Below, piece by piece: positions 7,298 through 13,655 of a stretch of 15,739 nucleotides of DNA. The stretch comes from an uncultured Pseudomonadota bacterium (GTDB lineage Bacteria; Myxococcota_A; UBA796; GCA-2862545): contig CALATR010001316.1 in NCBI GenBank assembly GCA_937891875.1, forward strand, positions 1 to 15,739, written 5' to 3'. The notes beneath the pieces are model-generated. The model did no database searches. It was not told where the DNA came from and worked only from the letters and a program-made list of their open reading frames with translations. Every line of letters starts with the position of its first letter. Position 1 is the stretch's first letter. The translations under genes were made by a program, and so were the position numbers.

Positions 7298-8250
7298 CGA
7301 TTCCGGGTCCTCCGCTTCGGACCTGCAGCATCCTCCACCTGGGCCAGCCGCGCCCGGGCCTCGGCCTCGTCGCGGGCCGCGGCGAGCTTGCGGTCGTTGA
7401 CCACGCGCAGCACGACGGTGTGCTCCTCGCCGCCGCGGGTGAACTTCACCTTCGCCTTGTTTCCCAGCAGGCCCATCATCGCGATGCCGGCCCCGGCCTT
7501 CGAGCGCAGGGGCACGCCGTTGAGGCTCTTCAGCACGTCTCCGGGCTTGAACCCGGCGGCCCGGCCGACCTGTCCCTTGGGGCCGCGGCTCAGGCGGATC
7601 CGCAGACCGACGTGCTTGTCGTCTTCGTCCTCGACCCAGGACATGCCGCCCATGTACGCGAACTGAAGGGGGTGGGCGCGGTAGCAGCCGGCCAGGTCGC
7701 GGCCGACGTAGAACTCGTCCTCGGAGACCGGCACGATCTGCGCGACCAGCTCGTGGCACTGGGGCTGCTGCGCCAGGCGCTCCCGGCGACGCTGGCGGCG
7801 GTCCCGCTGGCGCTGCTGCTTCTTCGTGAGCTCGCGGGGCGGGCGGGTGGTGCGGGTCGCGCGGTGGGGGCGCTTCCGGGTGGTCTCACCGTGGCGGATG
7901 AGCCGGGCCTTCGGATCGACGACGGGGGCGACCATGGCGATCTCGGTGGCGACCTGGTCGGTCGGCGATGCGGACGGCGCCTCGCTCGCATCGACGGGAT
8001 CGGACGGCTCGGCAGTCTCGGCGAGTGCGCCTGGATCCTCACCTTCTGCCTGATCGCAGTCGGCGTCCTCGGGGGCGCGCTCCTCGGGCGGGGTCCAGTA
8101 CACGACCACCCGCTCGCCCTCGACCGGTGCGTCGAAGGTCAGCTCGGTCGACGAGGCGCCCGCGGCCGCGAGCACCCACGGCAGCGCGTACACCGCGGCC
8201 ACGGTGCACAGGGTCACGCCGACCTGTAGCGCTGTACGGACTCGACCCAC
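7294..8250 (-). CDS. Membrane-anchored PDZ protein with GspC-like architecture
   Basis: A 318-residue protein. Residues 6-30 form one hydrophobic segment (signal anchor). An acidic Glu/Asp/Ala/Pro linker follows (about 55-105), then a strongly basic Arg/Lys/Gln stretch (125-160). The C-terminal part (about 165-285) resembles GspC, the inner-membrane type II secretion subunit: a short element with IVPVSEDEFYVGRDL, then a PDZ core with AGFKPGDVLKSLNGVPL and VKFTRGGEEHTVVLRV. Cys166 and Cys189 could form a disulfide in the periplasm. A charged Ala/Glu/Arg tail ends the protein. No other type II secretion gene is in the window, so this is either an orphan GspC homologue or a PDZ scaffold with another partner. 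The GTG at 8250 is the likely start, preceded by GGGAGGAG; the frame stays open for 241 codons upstream, but that reads across the DUF4476 gene. Confidence 0.78.
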   Translation of the reverse strand: MGRVRTALQVGVTLCTVAAVYALPWVLAAAGASSTELTFDAPVEGERVVVYWTPPEERAPEDADCDQAEGEDPGALAETAEPSDPVDASEAPSASPTDQVATEIAMVAPVVDPKARLIRHGETTRKRPHRATRTTRPPRELTKKQQRQRDRRQRRRERLAQQPQCHELVAQIVPVSEDEFYVGRDLAGCYRAHPLQFAYMGGMSWVEDEDDKHVGLRIRLSRGPKGQVGRAAGFKPGDVLKSLNGVPLRSKAGAGIAMMGLLGNKAKVKFTRGGEEHTVVLRVVNDRKLAAARDEAEARARLAQVEDAAGPKRRTRNR

Positions 8251-8252
8251 GG

Positions 8253-8260
8253 CTCCTCCC
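8253..8260 (-). promoter_or_regulatory. Shine-Dalgarno site deciding the GTG start of the PDZ protein
   Basis: On the minus strand this reads GGGAGGAG, two bases before the GTG at 8250. It is followed by a well-formed signal-anchor sequence, which together fix the start. Confidence 0.6.
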
Positions 8261-8306
8261 ACGAACCAACCCCGGCCCGCGCACCCGCATTCCTCCCACA
8301 ACAGGT

Positions 8307-8322
8307 TGGGAAGAGCCGTGCA
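8307..8322 (+). promoter_or_regulatory. Candidate sigma-54 promoter upstream of the DUF4476 gene
   Basis: TGGGAAGAGCCGTGCA has the GG and GC dinucleotides exactly ten bases apart, as in -24/-12 promoters (TGGCAC-N5-TTGCA), with several further matches. It would start transcription near 8333, leaving a 26-base leader that carries the AGGAG at 8350-8354. One pattern match is weak evidence. Confidence 0.3.
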
Positions 8323-8358
8323 AGGCTGCGTGTCTGCCGTCCCGCCCCCAGGAGTCCC

Positions 8359-9063
8359 ATGCACCCCAAGTCCGTCGTCGTCGCCGCCCTCGTGCTGCTC
8401 TCCACCTCCGCCCTCGCCGGCCCGCCCCCCGGTCGGGGCCCCGCGCCCCGCGACGTGCCCGCCCGCCACGCCGCGGTCCCGGGAGAAGACGCGGTCCAGG
8501 ACCTGCACCGCAGCCTCGATCGGCTGCGTCGGCTCTCCCGGGAGCTGCGCAACCAGGAGCTCGCCGAGCGGATCCGAGTCGAGATCGCCGTCGCCGAGCG
8601 GGATCTCGCGCGCCTGGACCGCACCCGGTGGGACCTCATCGACACGGCGAGCGCCTTCGAGTCGGAGGCGCTCGAGTGCGCCCGACAGCTCGACCGCGCC
8701 CGCCCACCCCGCGCCGAGCGCCCCGGCCACGGCTACCGCGAGCCCTGGTACCCGGAGCCCGAGCCGGTGCCGGTCGTCGTCGTGACCTCCCCGCCCGAGC
8801 TCGCCGGCATCCACCGGGCGGTGAAGGACGCGGCGTTCTCCCGGGAGAAGCTCGCCGTGCTGGGCTCCGCCGTCGGCGATCGCTGGTTCACCGCGCAGCA
8901 GGTCGTGCAGCTGCTGGGCGCGTTCGACTTCGAGAAGGACAAGGTCGAGGCTGCGGTCCTGCTGCACCCCCACGTGGTCGACCCCGAGAACTGGTTCCAG
9001 GTCTACGGGGCGTTCGACTTCGACGCGAACAAGCGCAAGGTGCGGGAGCGGGTGGGGCAGTAG
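8359..9063 (+). CDS. Secreted DUF4476-domain protein
   Basis: A 234-residue protein with a classical signal peptide (1-20, cleavage after ALA). The mature part begins Pro/Gly-rich, continues with a long Arg/Glu/Leu helix likely to form a coiled coil (about 44-95), has a Pro/Glu-rich linker (115-146), and ends in a DUF4476-type domain (147-232). That domain has a characteristic internal repeat: LLGAFDFEKDK (185-195) and VYGAFDFDANK (215-225). DUF4476 proteins are common in myxobacteria and some animals; their function is not known. The protein is probably periplasmic or extracellular. The ATG is preceded by AGGAG, and the gene is divergent from the PDZ gene. Its stop lies nine bases from that of the convergent ATP-grasp gene. 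Confidence 0.86.
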   Translation: MHPKSVVVAALVLLSTSALAGPPPGRGPAPRDVPARHAAVPGEDAVQDLHRSLDRLRRLSRELRNQELAERIRVEIAVAERDLARLDRTRWDLIDTASAFESEALECARQLDRARPPRAERPGHGYREPWYPEPEPVPVVVVTSPPELAGIHRAVKDAAFSREKLAVLGSAVGDRWFTAQQVVQLLGAFDFEKDKVEAAVLLHPHVVDPENWFQVYGAFDFDANKRKVRERVGQ

Positions 9064-9072
9064 ACGGGAGGC

Positions 9073-10284
9073 CTACGCCACGACCCGCAACGTCCGCACC
9101 AGCTGCTCCAGCGCGTCCATGACGCCGTCGGTGGTGTCGTCGGCCACCACCACGTACCCGTCGCCCTCGTAGTGGGCGGAGCGGGCCTGGCCGACCTGGG
9201 GCCAGCGCGCCCGGACGATCCGCTTGCCAAGCTGCTTCTCGACCGCCTCCTGGTTGACGACCCCACGCACGGTGGAGCCGCTGCCCTGGGCGCGCAGGAA
9301 GGCGCAGCCGGCGGCCCGGACGCGGGTGCTCGGCACGGTCCAGCGGTCGAAGGTCTGCAGCTCCGCCCAGGCCTTCCACATGTCCGCCCCGTGCACGAGG
9401 CCGTTCATGTCCATGATGTTGACGCCTGGGGGACGCGCGCCGACCTCCCCGATGGTCACGCCGCCATCGGGTCTGCGGAACCACTCCATGTGCGACAGGC
9501 CGGTCTGCAGGCCCAGCGCTGTCAGCGCCCGGTGGTTGGTCGCGCGAAAGGCCTCCACGTGCGGCCGGGTCTCGCGGGGCAGGAGCACGCAGTACTGCAT
9601 CCACGGGTTCTCGAGCACCGCGAGGGGGCCCGGCAGGTAGTCCGTCGACGACGACCACACCGGCTTGCCATCGATGAACACGGTCTCGAAGGTGTGCTCC
9701 TGGCCGGTGACGAACTCCTCGGCCTGGACCGGGTTCGCGGGGCTCGGCAGCAGCTGGTGCAGGGCCCGGTAGAGGTCGCCCTCGCTGCTGACGCGGAAGG
9801 TCGCCTTGGCGCCGGCACCGTCCAGGGGCTTGATGACGATCGGGTAGCCGACGCGCTCGATGAAGCGGCGGGCGTCCTCGGCACCGGTCACCAGCGCCTG
9901 GCGCGCCACCGGCAGGCCGGCCTCGCGGAGCACGTCCTTCATGCGGTTCTTGTCGCGGAAGTTGCGGGCCACCGCGCCGGTGACGCCCGCGATCCCGCAG
10001 GCGTCGCGGACGTCGCCCAGCGGGACCTGGAGCTGCTCGAGGTAGCCGATCAGGCGGTCGACCCGGCCCCACTCCTTCTGAAAGGCCCGGACCGCGCGGG
10101 TGAGCTGCCCGGCGTCGAGGCTGTTGTCGACGCGGTAGTGGCTCGCCCGGGCCAGCGCCCGCGGCATGTGCTCCGCGGGCTCGTGGGTGACGACGCCCAG
10201 CTTGACGTCCAGCTCGGCCATGTCGACGAGAAAACGGAGCATGGTCCCGCCGAAGTACGGCGCGACGACCACCACGTGACGCAT
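9073..10284 (-). CDS. ATP-grasp superfamily ligase (carboxylate-amine ligase type)
   Basis: A 403-residue ATP-grasp protein. Residues 1-105 are a Rossmann-like pre-ATP-grasp domain (HVVVVAPYFGGTMLRFL at 3-19). DKNRMKDVLREAGLPVA (111-127) is the usual entry to the ATP-binding domain. The nucleotide-binding lysine and flexible loop are in YPIVIKPLDGAGAKAT (147-162). EEF (189-191) lies at the adenine-binding hinge. The metal ligands fit Glu267 (HMEWF), Glu280 (IGEVGARPPG) and Asn289 (VNIMD). Such enzymes couple ATP hydrolysis to joining a carboxylate to an amine, thiol or similar; the substrate cannot be told from the sequence. The ATG at 10284 is chosen because AGGAGG lies four bases upstream; the frame stays open for 1,225 more codons, but that is antisense to the next gene. 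It is divergent from the 883-residue protein gene. Confidence 0.93.
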   Translation of the reverse strand: MRHVVVVAPYFGGTMLRFLVDMAELDVKLGVVTHEPAEHMPRALARASHYRVDNSLDAGQLTRAVRAFQKEWGRVDRLIGYLEQLQVPLGDVRDACGIAGVTGAVARNFRDKNRMKDVLREAGLPVARQALVTGAEDARRFIERVGYPIVIKPLDGAGAKATFRVSSEGDLYRALHQLLPSPANPVQAEEFVTGQEHTFETVFIDGKPVWSSSTDYLPGPLAVLENPWMQYCVLLPRETRPHVEAFRATNHRALTALGLQTGLSHMEWFRRPDGGVTIGEVGARPPGVNIMDMNGLVHGADMWKAWAELQTFDRWTVPSTRVRAAGCAFLRAQGSGSTVRGVVNQEAVEKQLGKRIVRARWPQVGQARSAHYEGDGYVVVADDTTDGVMDALEQLVRTLRVVA

Positions 10285-10288
10285 GGGT

Positions 10289-10294
10289 CCTCCT
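10289..10294 (-). promoter_or_regulatory. Shine-Dalgarno site deciding the ATP-grasp start
   Basis: AGGAGG on the minus strand, four bases before the ATG at 10284. It matters because the same frame has no stop for more than 3.6 kb upstream. Confidence 0.65.
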
Positions 10295-10403
10295 GTCGGC
10301 AGCGGGCGCACGGGCCGCGGCCTCTGGCGGCGGGGACGTAGCACGGAGCCCGGCGGGAGTACCGGAGTCGGCCCGTGCTCACGCGCGTTGTCGACGAACT
10401 GGC

Positions 10404-10455
10404 ACAGACCGGATCGGCACCTGCGAGAAATCGCGGACTTGTTGGCACGGTCTGT
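10404..10455 (+). promoter_or_regulatory. Structured leader: nested inverted repeats with a GAAA tetraloop
   Basis: The outer arms ACAGACCG (10404-10411) and CGGTCTGT (10448-10455) are perfectly complementary. Inside, CTGCGA-GAAA-TCGCGG (10421-10436) forms a six-pair stem (one G-U pair) closed by a GNRA tetraloop. Together they make an extended hairpin with an internal loop, ending 72 bases before the ATG of the 883-residue protein. The pentamer GGCAC occurs three times (10401, 10416 and 10444). It could be an RNA regulatory structure or a dyad bound by a regulator. Confidence 0.4.
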
Positions 10456-10527
10456 CGGGCGGGGTCGTTGGACCGGTCGAGACGCCTCTGCGTCCTCTGC
10501 TTGGCCTTCCTCACCGAGAGTCCCCAG

Positions 10528-13179
10528 ATGCCCGCCCTTGCCGAGAAGACCGTGGACCGCGCGTCCAAGCTGGCCCCCGATGTTGCCGAGGGGCCCGCCG
10601 CCAGCGCCGAGCTGGAGGCGCCCACCGCCGACGAGGATCTCGCCGGAAACGGCGCTTCCATCGAGGCGATGATGGAAGCCGAGCCCGATGATGGCGGTGC
10701 CGATGGCGGGGGTATTCTCGACGCCATGATGGGCGGCGGGGGATCGGGTGCCGACGCGCCTGCAGACGCCGAGCCGGCTGCCGAGCGGGAGCTGCCGGAC
10801 GTGGGCGAAGGGCGCGTGCAGTCCGACGAGGACGACGAGTGGGTGGTGGATCTGGCCGGGCGCAGGGTCCGTCCCGGCGTCCAGGTGGTGTGGCGGGGGG
10901 AGATCTGGACCGTCCGGGCGGTCGACGTCACCGACTCCGCGGAAGAGGAGTTCAGCATCGACGTCGAGCGGGACGGAGAGGAGGAGGAGCTCGAGGACCA
11001 CGAGGCCTTCGCGGTGATCGAGGGAGCGAGCGAGGCGGACCTGGGGCTCGACGAGGACGGCGTGACGGAGCTGACGGACATGGGTGGCGCTGGCCAGAGC
11101 GATGCCGACCGACAGAAAGCGTGGTCGTCGGGCTCGACGTTCGCGGACTCGGTCGCCAGCGGAGGCACGGCGCTCCCGCTCAAGCAGCGGACCCACACCG
11201 ACGATGTCTACAAGGAGCGCGGCATCGCCGACGCCGCCACCCACCGCCCGCAGGACCAGTGGAAGCGCTGGGCGATCCCGAAGAAGCTCCGGGCCAAGCT
11301 GTGGTCGGACGCCCAGGCCGAGTTCGACGGCCTGGACGGGGCCAAGCTCACCGAGAAGGCGCCCAAGTACCGCAAGATGATGGTGCGCGCGGTCGAGCGC
11401 CTGGACGACTACGCGCTGCAGATCGAGACAGCCAGGGCGGGGTCGCTGGCTCACTACCACGCCAACTACGACCTCTACCAGCAGGCGGAGTCCGCCGGGG
11501 ACACAGCGACCGCGAAGATGCACCAGGACGCCATGGCGACGCTGCAGGGCTACCTGGTCGACATGGACGCCAGCGGTCCCCAGGTCCACCGCTGGGCCGA
11601 CGAGACCCACGACCAGAGCCAGGAGGTGGTGCACTGGTCCGATCAGGTGGCGCTGCTCGGGAAGTCCGACGCCGCGGCGCTCATGCGCGGCGAGGACCTG
11701 GCGGCAGAGGAGGAGAAGTACCACGGGTGGGTCGAAGAGGCGCTGAAGCGCAGGACCCTGGCCAAGAAGTCCGCCAACACTGCTCATGCGGTCACCCGGG
11801 GGATCCGCGACGACGCCATCTACGGGATGCGCTCGAAGTCGTTCCTCAGGCGCAAGGCCAGGCGCGTGGGCAAGGACGCGTCGGTGGCCAGCAAGGCGGC
11901 GCAGTCCAAGATGAAGCAGGCGCCGGTGCAGGCCGCGTCCTGGATGACCGGCGGGCTCATCGACATCGAGGAGCGTGAGGTGGACGGGGGCGCGGCGACC
12001 AAGAGCGGCCTGAACTTCAACACCTGGAAGACCAGCTTCCAGCGGGTGAAGGCCGAGTGCGAGACCATCGAGGCCGATGCGCTCTACGGAAGTCACACCG
12101 GCCTGTACACCACGCTCAAGATGCTGACCGACTTCGGTATTCCGACGCTCCAGGCCGTGCTCAAGGCGCTGATGCTCTGGGGTGCCGCGCTTGGCCTGGC
12201 CTCGCTGGGGGTGGGGCTCACCCTGACCGCGACGGCGGGCACCATCCTGCTGGTGGTGACCGGCCTGAAGGGGGCGCTGGAGCTGGTGCTGGCTCTGTGG
12301 TCGGCGAAGAAGGTCGAGGACTACACCGACCGCGACGCCCGCAAGAAGAAGCACGCCAAGGCGGAGCGCTGGAAGCACGGGTCGGCAGCGGCGGCCGATC
12401 TGGCGACGACGGCGGCGATGGGGTCGGCGTCGACGACCAGGGCGGGCAAGTCGATGTCGCCGGACAAGGCGCTGAAGAGCCGCTTCACCGACTTCGAGAA
12501 CGCCGACAAGCGCAGCGATGGCTCGGTGGGCACGGGCAAGGCGGGCAGGAAGCTGGGGCTCGCGGGGCCCGCGCGGGACGCCGCCAGCCTGGCCCCGAAG
12601 AGGTTCCGGCCGGAGGACGCGCCTACGCCCGGTGTCCGCAGCCCGGTCGAGAGGGCCACGACCAAGGTGATCGACGCCACTGGACACGCTGTGGAGTCCG
12701 GCGGCCAGCAGGCTGACGAGGAGCGCAAGCGGCGCATCGAGCCCATGGTCGACCACAGCATGGTCTCCGGGCTGGACAAGGGCGATCGCTTCTTCAGCGC
12801 CACCCCGGTCGCCGGCCCCGCTCCCACCGGCAAGGCGCCCGCGCCCCCGTCCGTGGAGCCCGCGGCCGCCGAGGTGGAGGCGCCGGTCGAGGCGGAGGCG
12901 CCGGTCGAGGTGGAGGCGCCCGCGGTCGAGGCCGAGCTGGTCGAGGTCGGCGGGCCCGAAGAGGACGCGCCCGCGGCGGACTCCGGAGAGGCTGCGGCCG
13001 GTGGCAGCAAGGTCAAGCGCATGGCCAGCAAGGTGGCGGCGGGCCTGGCGAAGGCGTCGGAGAAGGTCGAGGACGCCGTGCCCGAGGCGAGCGCCGAAGA
13101 CCCCGAGGCGAAGCAGAAGGCGGCCGACATCGCCGACATCGCCGCGGACGCCGACGCGGTGGCCGAGGCCCTGCCATGA
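10528..13179 (+). CDS. Unrecognised 883-residue multidomain protein with a central hydrophobic hairpin
   Basis: I do not recognise this family. Residues 1-100 are Asp/Glu/Ala/Gly-rich, probably disordered, with a duplicated motif (SIEAMM at 44-49, ILDAMM at 63-68). Residues 104-166 look like a small SH3/Tudor-like barrel (GVQVVWRGEIWTV, then an acidic strand). From about 195 to 535 the protein is helical, charged and rich in Lys and Trp. Residues 539-593 form two adjacent hydrophobic segments of roughly 24 residues separated by a short Gly/Thr turn, flanked by a very basic stretch (594-617). The tail is low-complexity, with an 18-base DNA repeat encoding EVEAPV units (782-799), and ends in an amphipathic acidic helix. 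No signal peptide. The ATG at 10528 has GAGAG seven bases upstream; an in-frame GTG at 10375 would add an atypical Arg/Cys-rich leader. The stop overlaps the next start (ATGA). Confidence 0.9.
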   Translation: MPALAEKTVDRASKLAPDVAEGPAASAELEAPTADEDLAGNGASIEAMMEAEPDDGGADGGGILDAMMGGGGSGADAPADAEPAAERELPDVGEGRVQSDEDDEWVVDLAGRRVRPGVQVVWRGEIWTVRAVDVTDSAEEEFSIDVERDGEEEELEDHEAFAVIEGASEADLGLDEDGVTELTDMGGAGQSDADRQKAWSSGSTFADSVASGGTALPLKQRTHTDDVYKERGIADAATHRPQDQWKRWAIPKKLRAKLWSDAQAEFDGLDGAKLTEKAPKYRKMMVRAVERLDDYALQIETARAGSLAHYHANYDLYQQAESAGDTATAKMHQDAMATLQGYLVDMDASGPQVHRWADETHDQSQEVVHWSDQVALLGKSDAAALMRGEDLAAEEEKYHGWVEEALKRRTLAKKSANTAHAVTRGIRDDAIYGMRSKSFLRRKARRVGKDASVASKAAQSKMKQAPVQAASWMTGGLIDIEEREVDGGAATKSGLNFNTWKTSFQRVKAECETIEADALYGSHTGLYTTLKMLTDFGIPTLQAVLKALMLWGAALGLASLGVGLTLTATAGTILLVVTGLKGALELVLALWSAKKVEDYTDRDARKKKHAKAERWKHGSAAAADLATTAAMGSASTTRAGKSMSPDKALKSRFTDFENADKRSDGSVGTGKAGRKLGLAGPARDAASLAPKRFRPEDAPTPGVRSPVERATTKVIDATGHAVESGGQQADEERKRRIEPMVDHSMVSGLDKGDRFFSATPVAGPAPTGKAPAPPSVEPAAAEVEAPVEAEAPVEVEAPAVEAELVEVGGPEEDAPAADSGEAAAGGSKVKRMASKVAAGLAKASEKVEDAVPEASAEDPEAKQKAADIADIAADADAVAEALP
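12871..12924 (+). repeat. 18-base tandem repeat (3 units) inside the 883-residue gene
   Basis: The units begin GAGGTGGAGGCGCCGGTC, GAGGCGGAGGCGCCGGTC and GAGGTGGAGGCGCCCGCG. They are in frame and encode EVEAPV, EAEAPV and EVEAPA. This is a recent-looking small expansion in a flexible linker and is likely to vary in copy number among relatives. Confidence 0.8.
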
Positions 13180-13652
13180 CCCCCGCCACGCCCGAGGCGT
13201 TCTCGGTGGCACTCGCCCAGCTCGACCTCGCCGTGCGTCAGGGGGGCGATCCCACCGACGCCCTGAGCGTGCTGGACGCCATCCTCTCCGGCCCTGCGCC
13301 GTCGCCGGCCGAGCTGCGACAGCTCGTCGACGCGGTCGGTGGGCTCGCGGCCACCTGGGTCCACGCAGCCGCCCCGGCCCTTCAGGAAGCAAGGGAGAAA
13401 GAGGACAATCCAGAGGCTTCGGGCCTCGCCGCGATCCTCGCCGACACCACCCGCGCCCGGGTCGCCGAGCTGGCGGTCGCCGGGGAGCTGCAGGCGGCGG
13501 TCGACGCAGTCTTCTTCGGCGGTGCCCTGGTCCAGCGGGCGGGCGGTGATCCGGACGTGCTGATCCCGCTGCTCGGCAGGCTGGAGGACATCTTTGGCGA
13601 AGACGCGGTGGGGACGGCCCTGGATGGCGCCTGGGGCGGCGCGCTCGCCTAG
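13176..13652 (+). CDS. Small acidic helical protein, translationally coupled to the 883-residue protein
   Basis: A 158-residue protein of unknown family. Its ATG overlaps the TGA of the upstream gene (ATGA), so translation is probably coupled and the two products are likely made in a fixed ratio. It has no signal peptide or membrane segment. It is almost entirely Ala/Leu/Asp/Glu-rich helix, with about 23 acidic against 8 basic residues. Its predicted charge therefore contrasts with the basic, Lys-rich central part of the partner. That combination would suit a chaperone, adaptor or immunity protein for the larger one, but this is inference from size, charge and coupling. Its TAG lies three bases from the stop of the convergent FG-GAP gene. 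Confidence 0.86.
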   Translation: MTPATPEAFSVALAQLDLAVRQGGDPTDALSVLDAILSGPAPSPAELRQLVDAVGGLAATWVHAAAPALQEAREKEDNPEASGLAAILADTTRARVAELAVAGELQAAVDAVFFGGALVQRAGGDPDVLIPLLGRLEDIFGEDAVGTALDGAWGGALA

Positions 13653-13655
13653 GAC

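Noticed and set aside
10400..10420. Possible sigma-54 promoter (TGGCAC) ahead of the 883-residue gene.
   Set aside because: The -12 half (TTGC at the right spacing) is missing for both TGGCAC occurrences.
10375..10527. An N-terminal extension of the 883-residue protein from GTG 10375.
   Set aside because: The extra 51 residues are Arg/Cys-rich and unlike the acidic N-terminus that follows, there is no good ribosome-binding site, and the stretch contains the structured leader.
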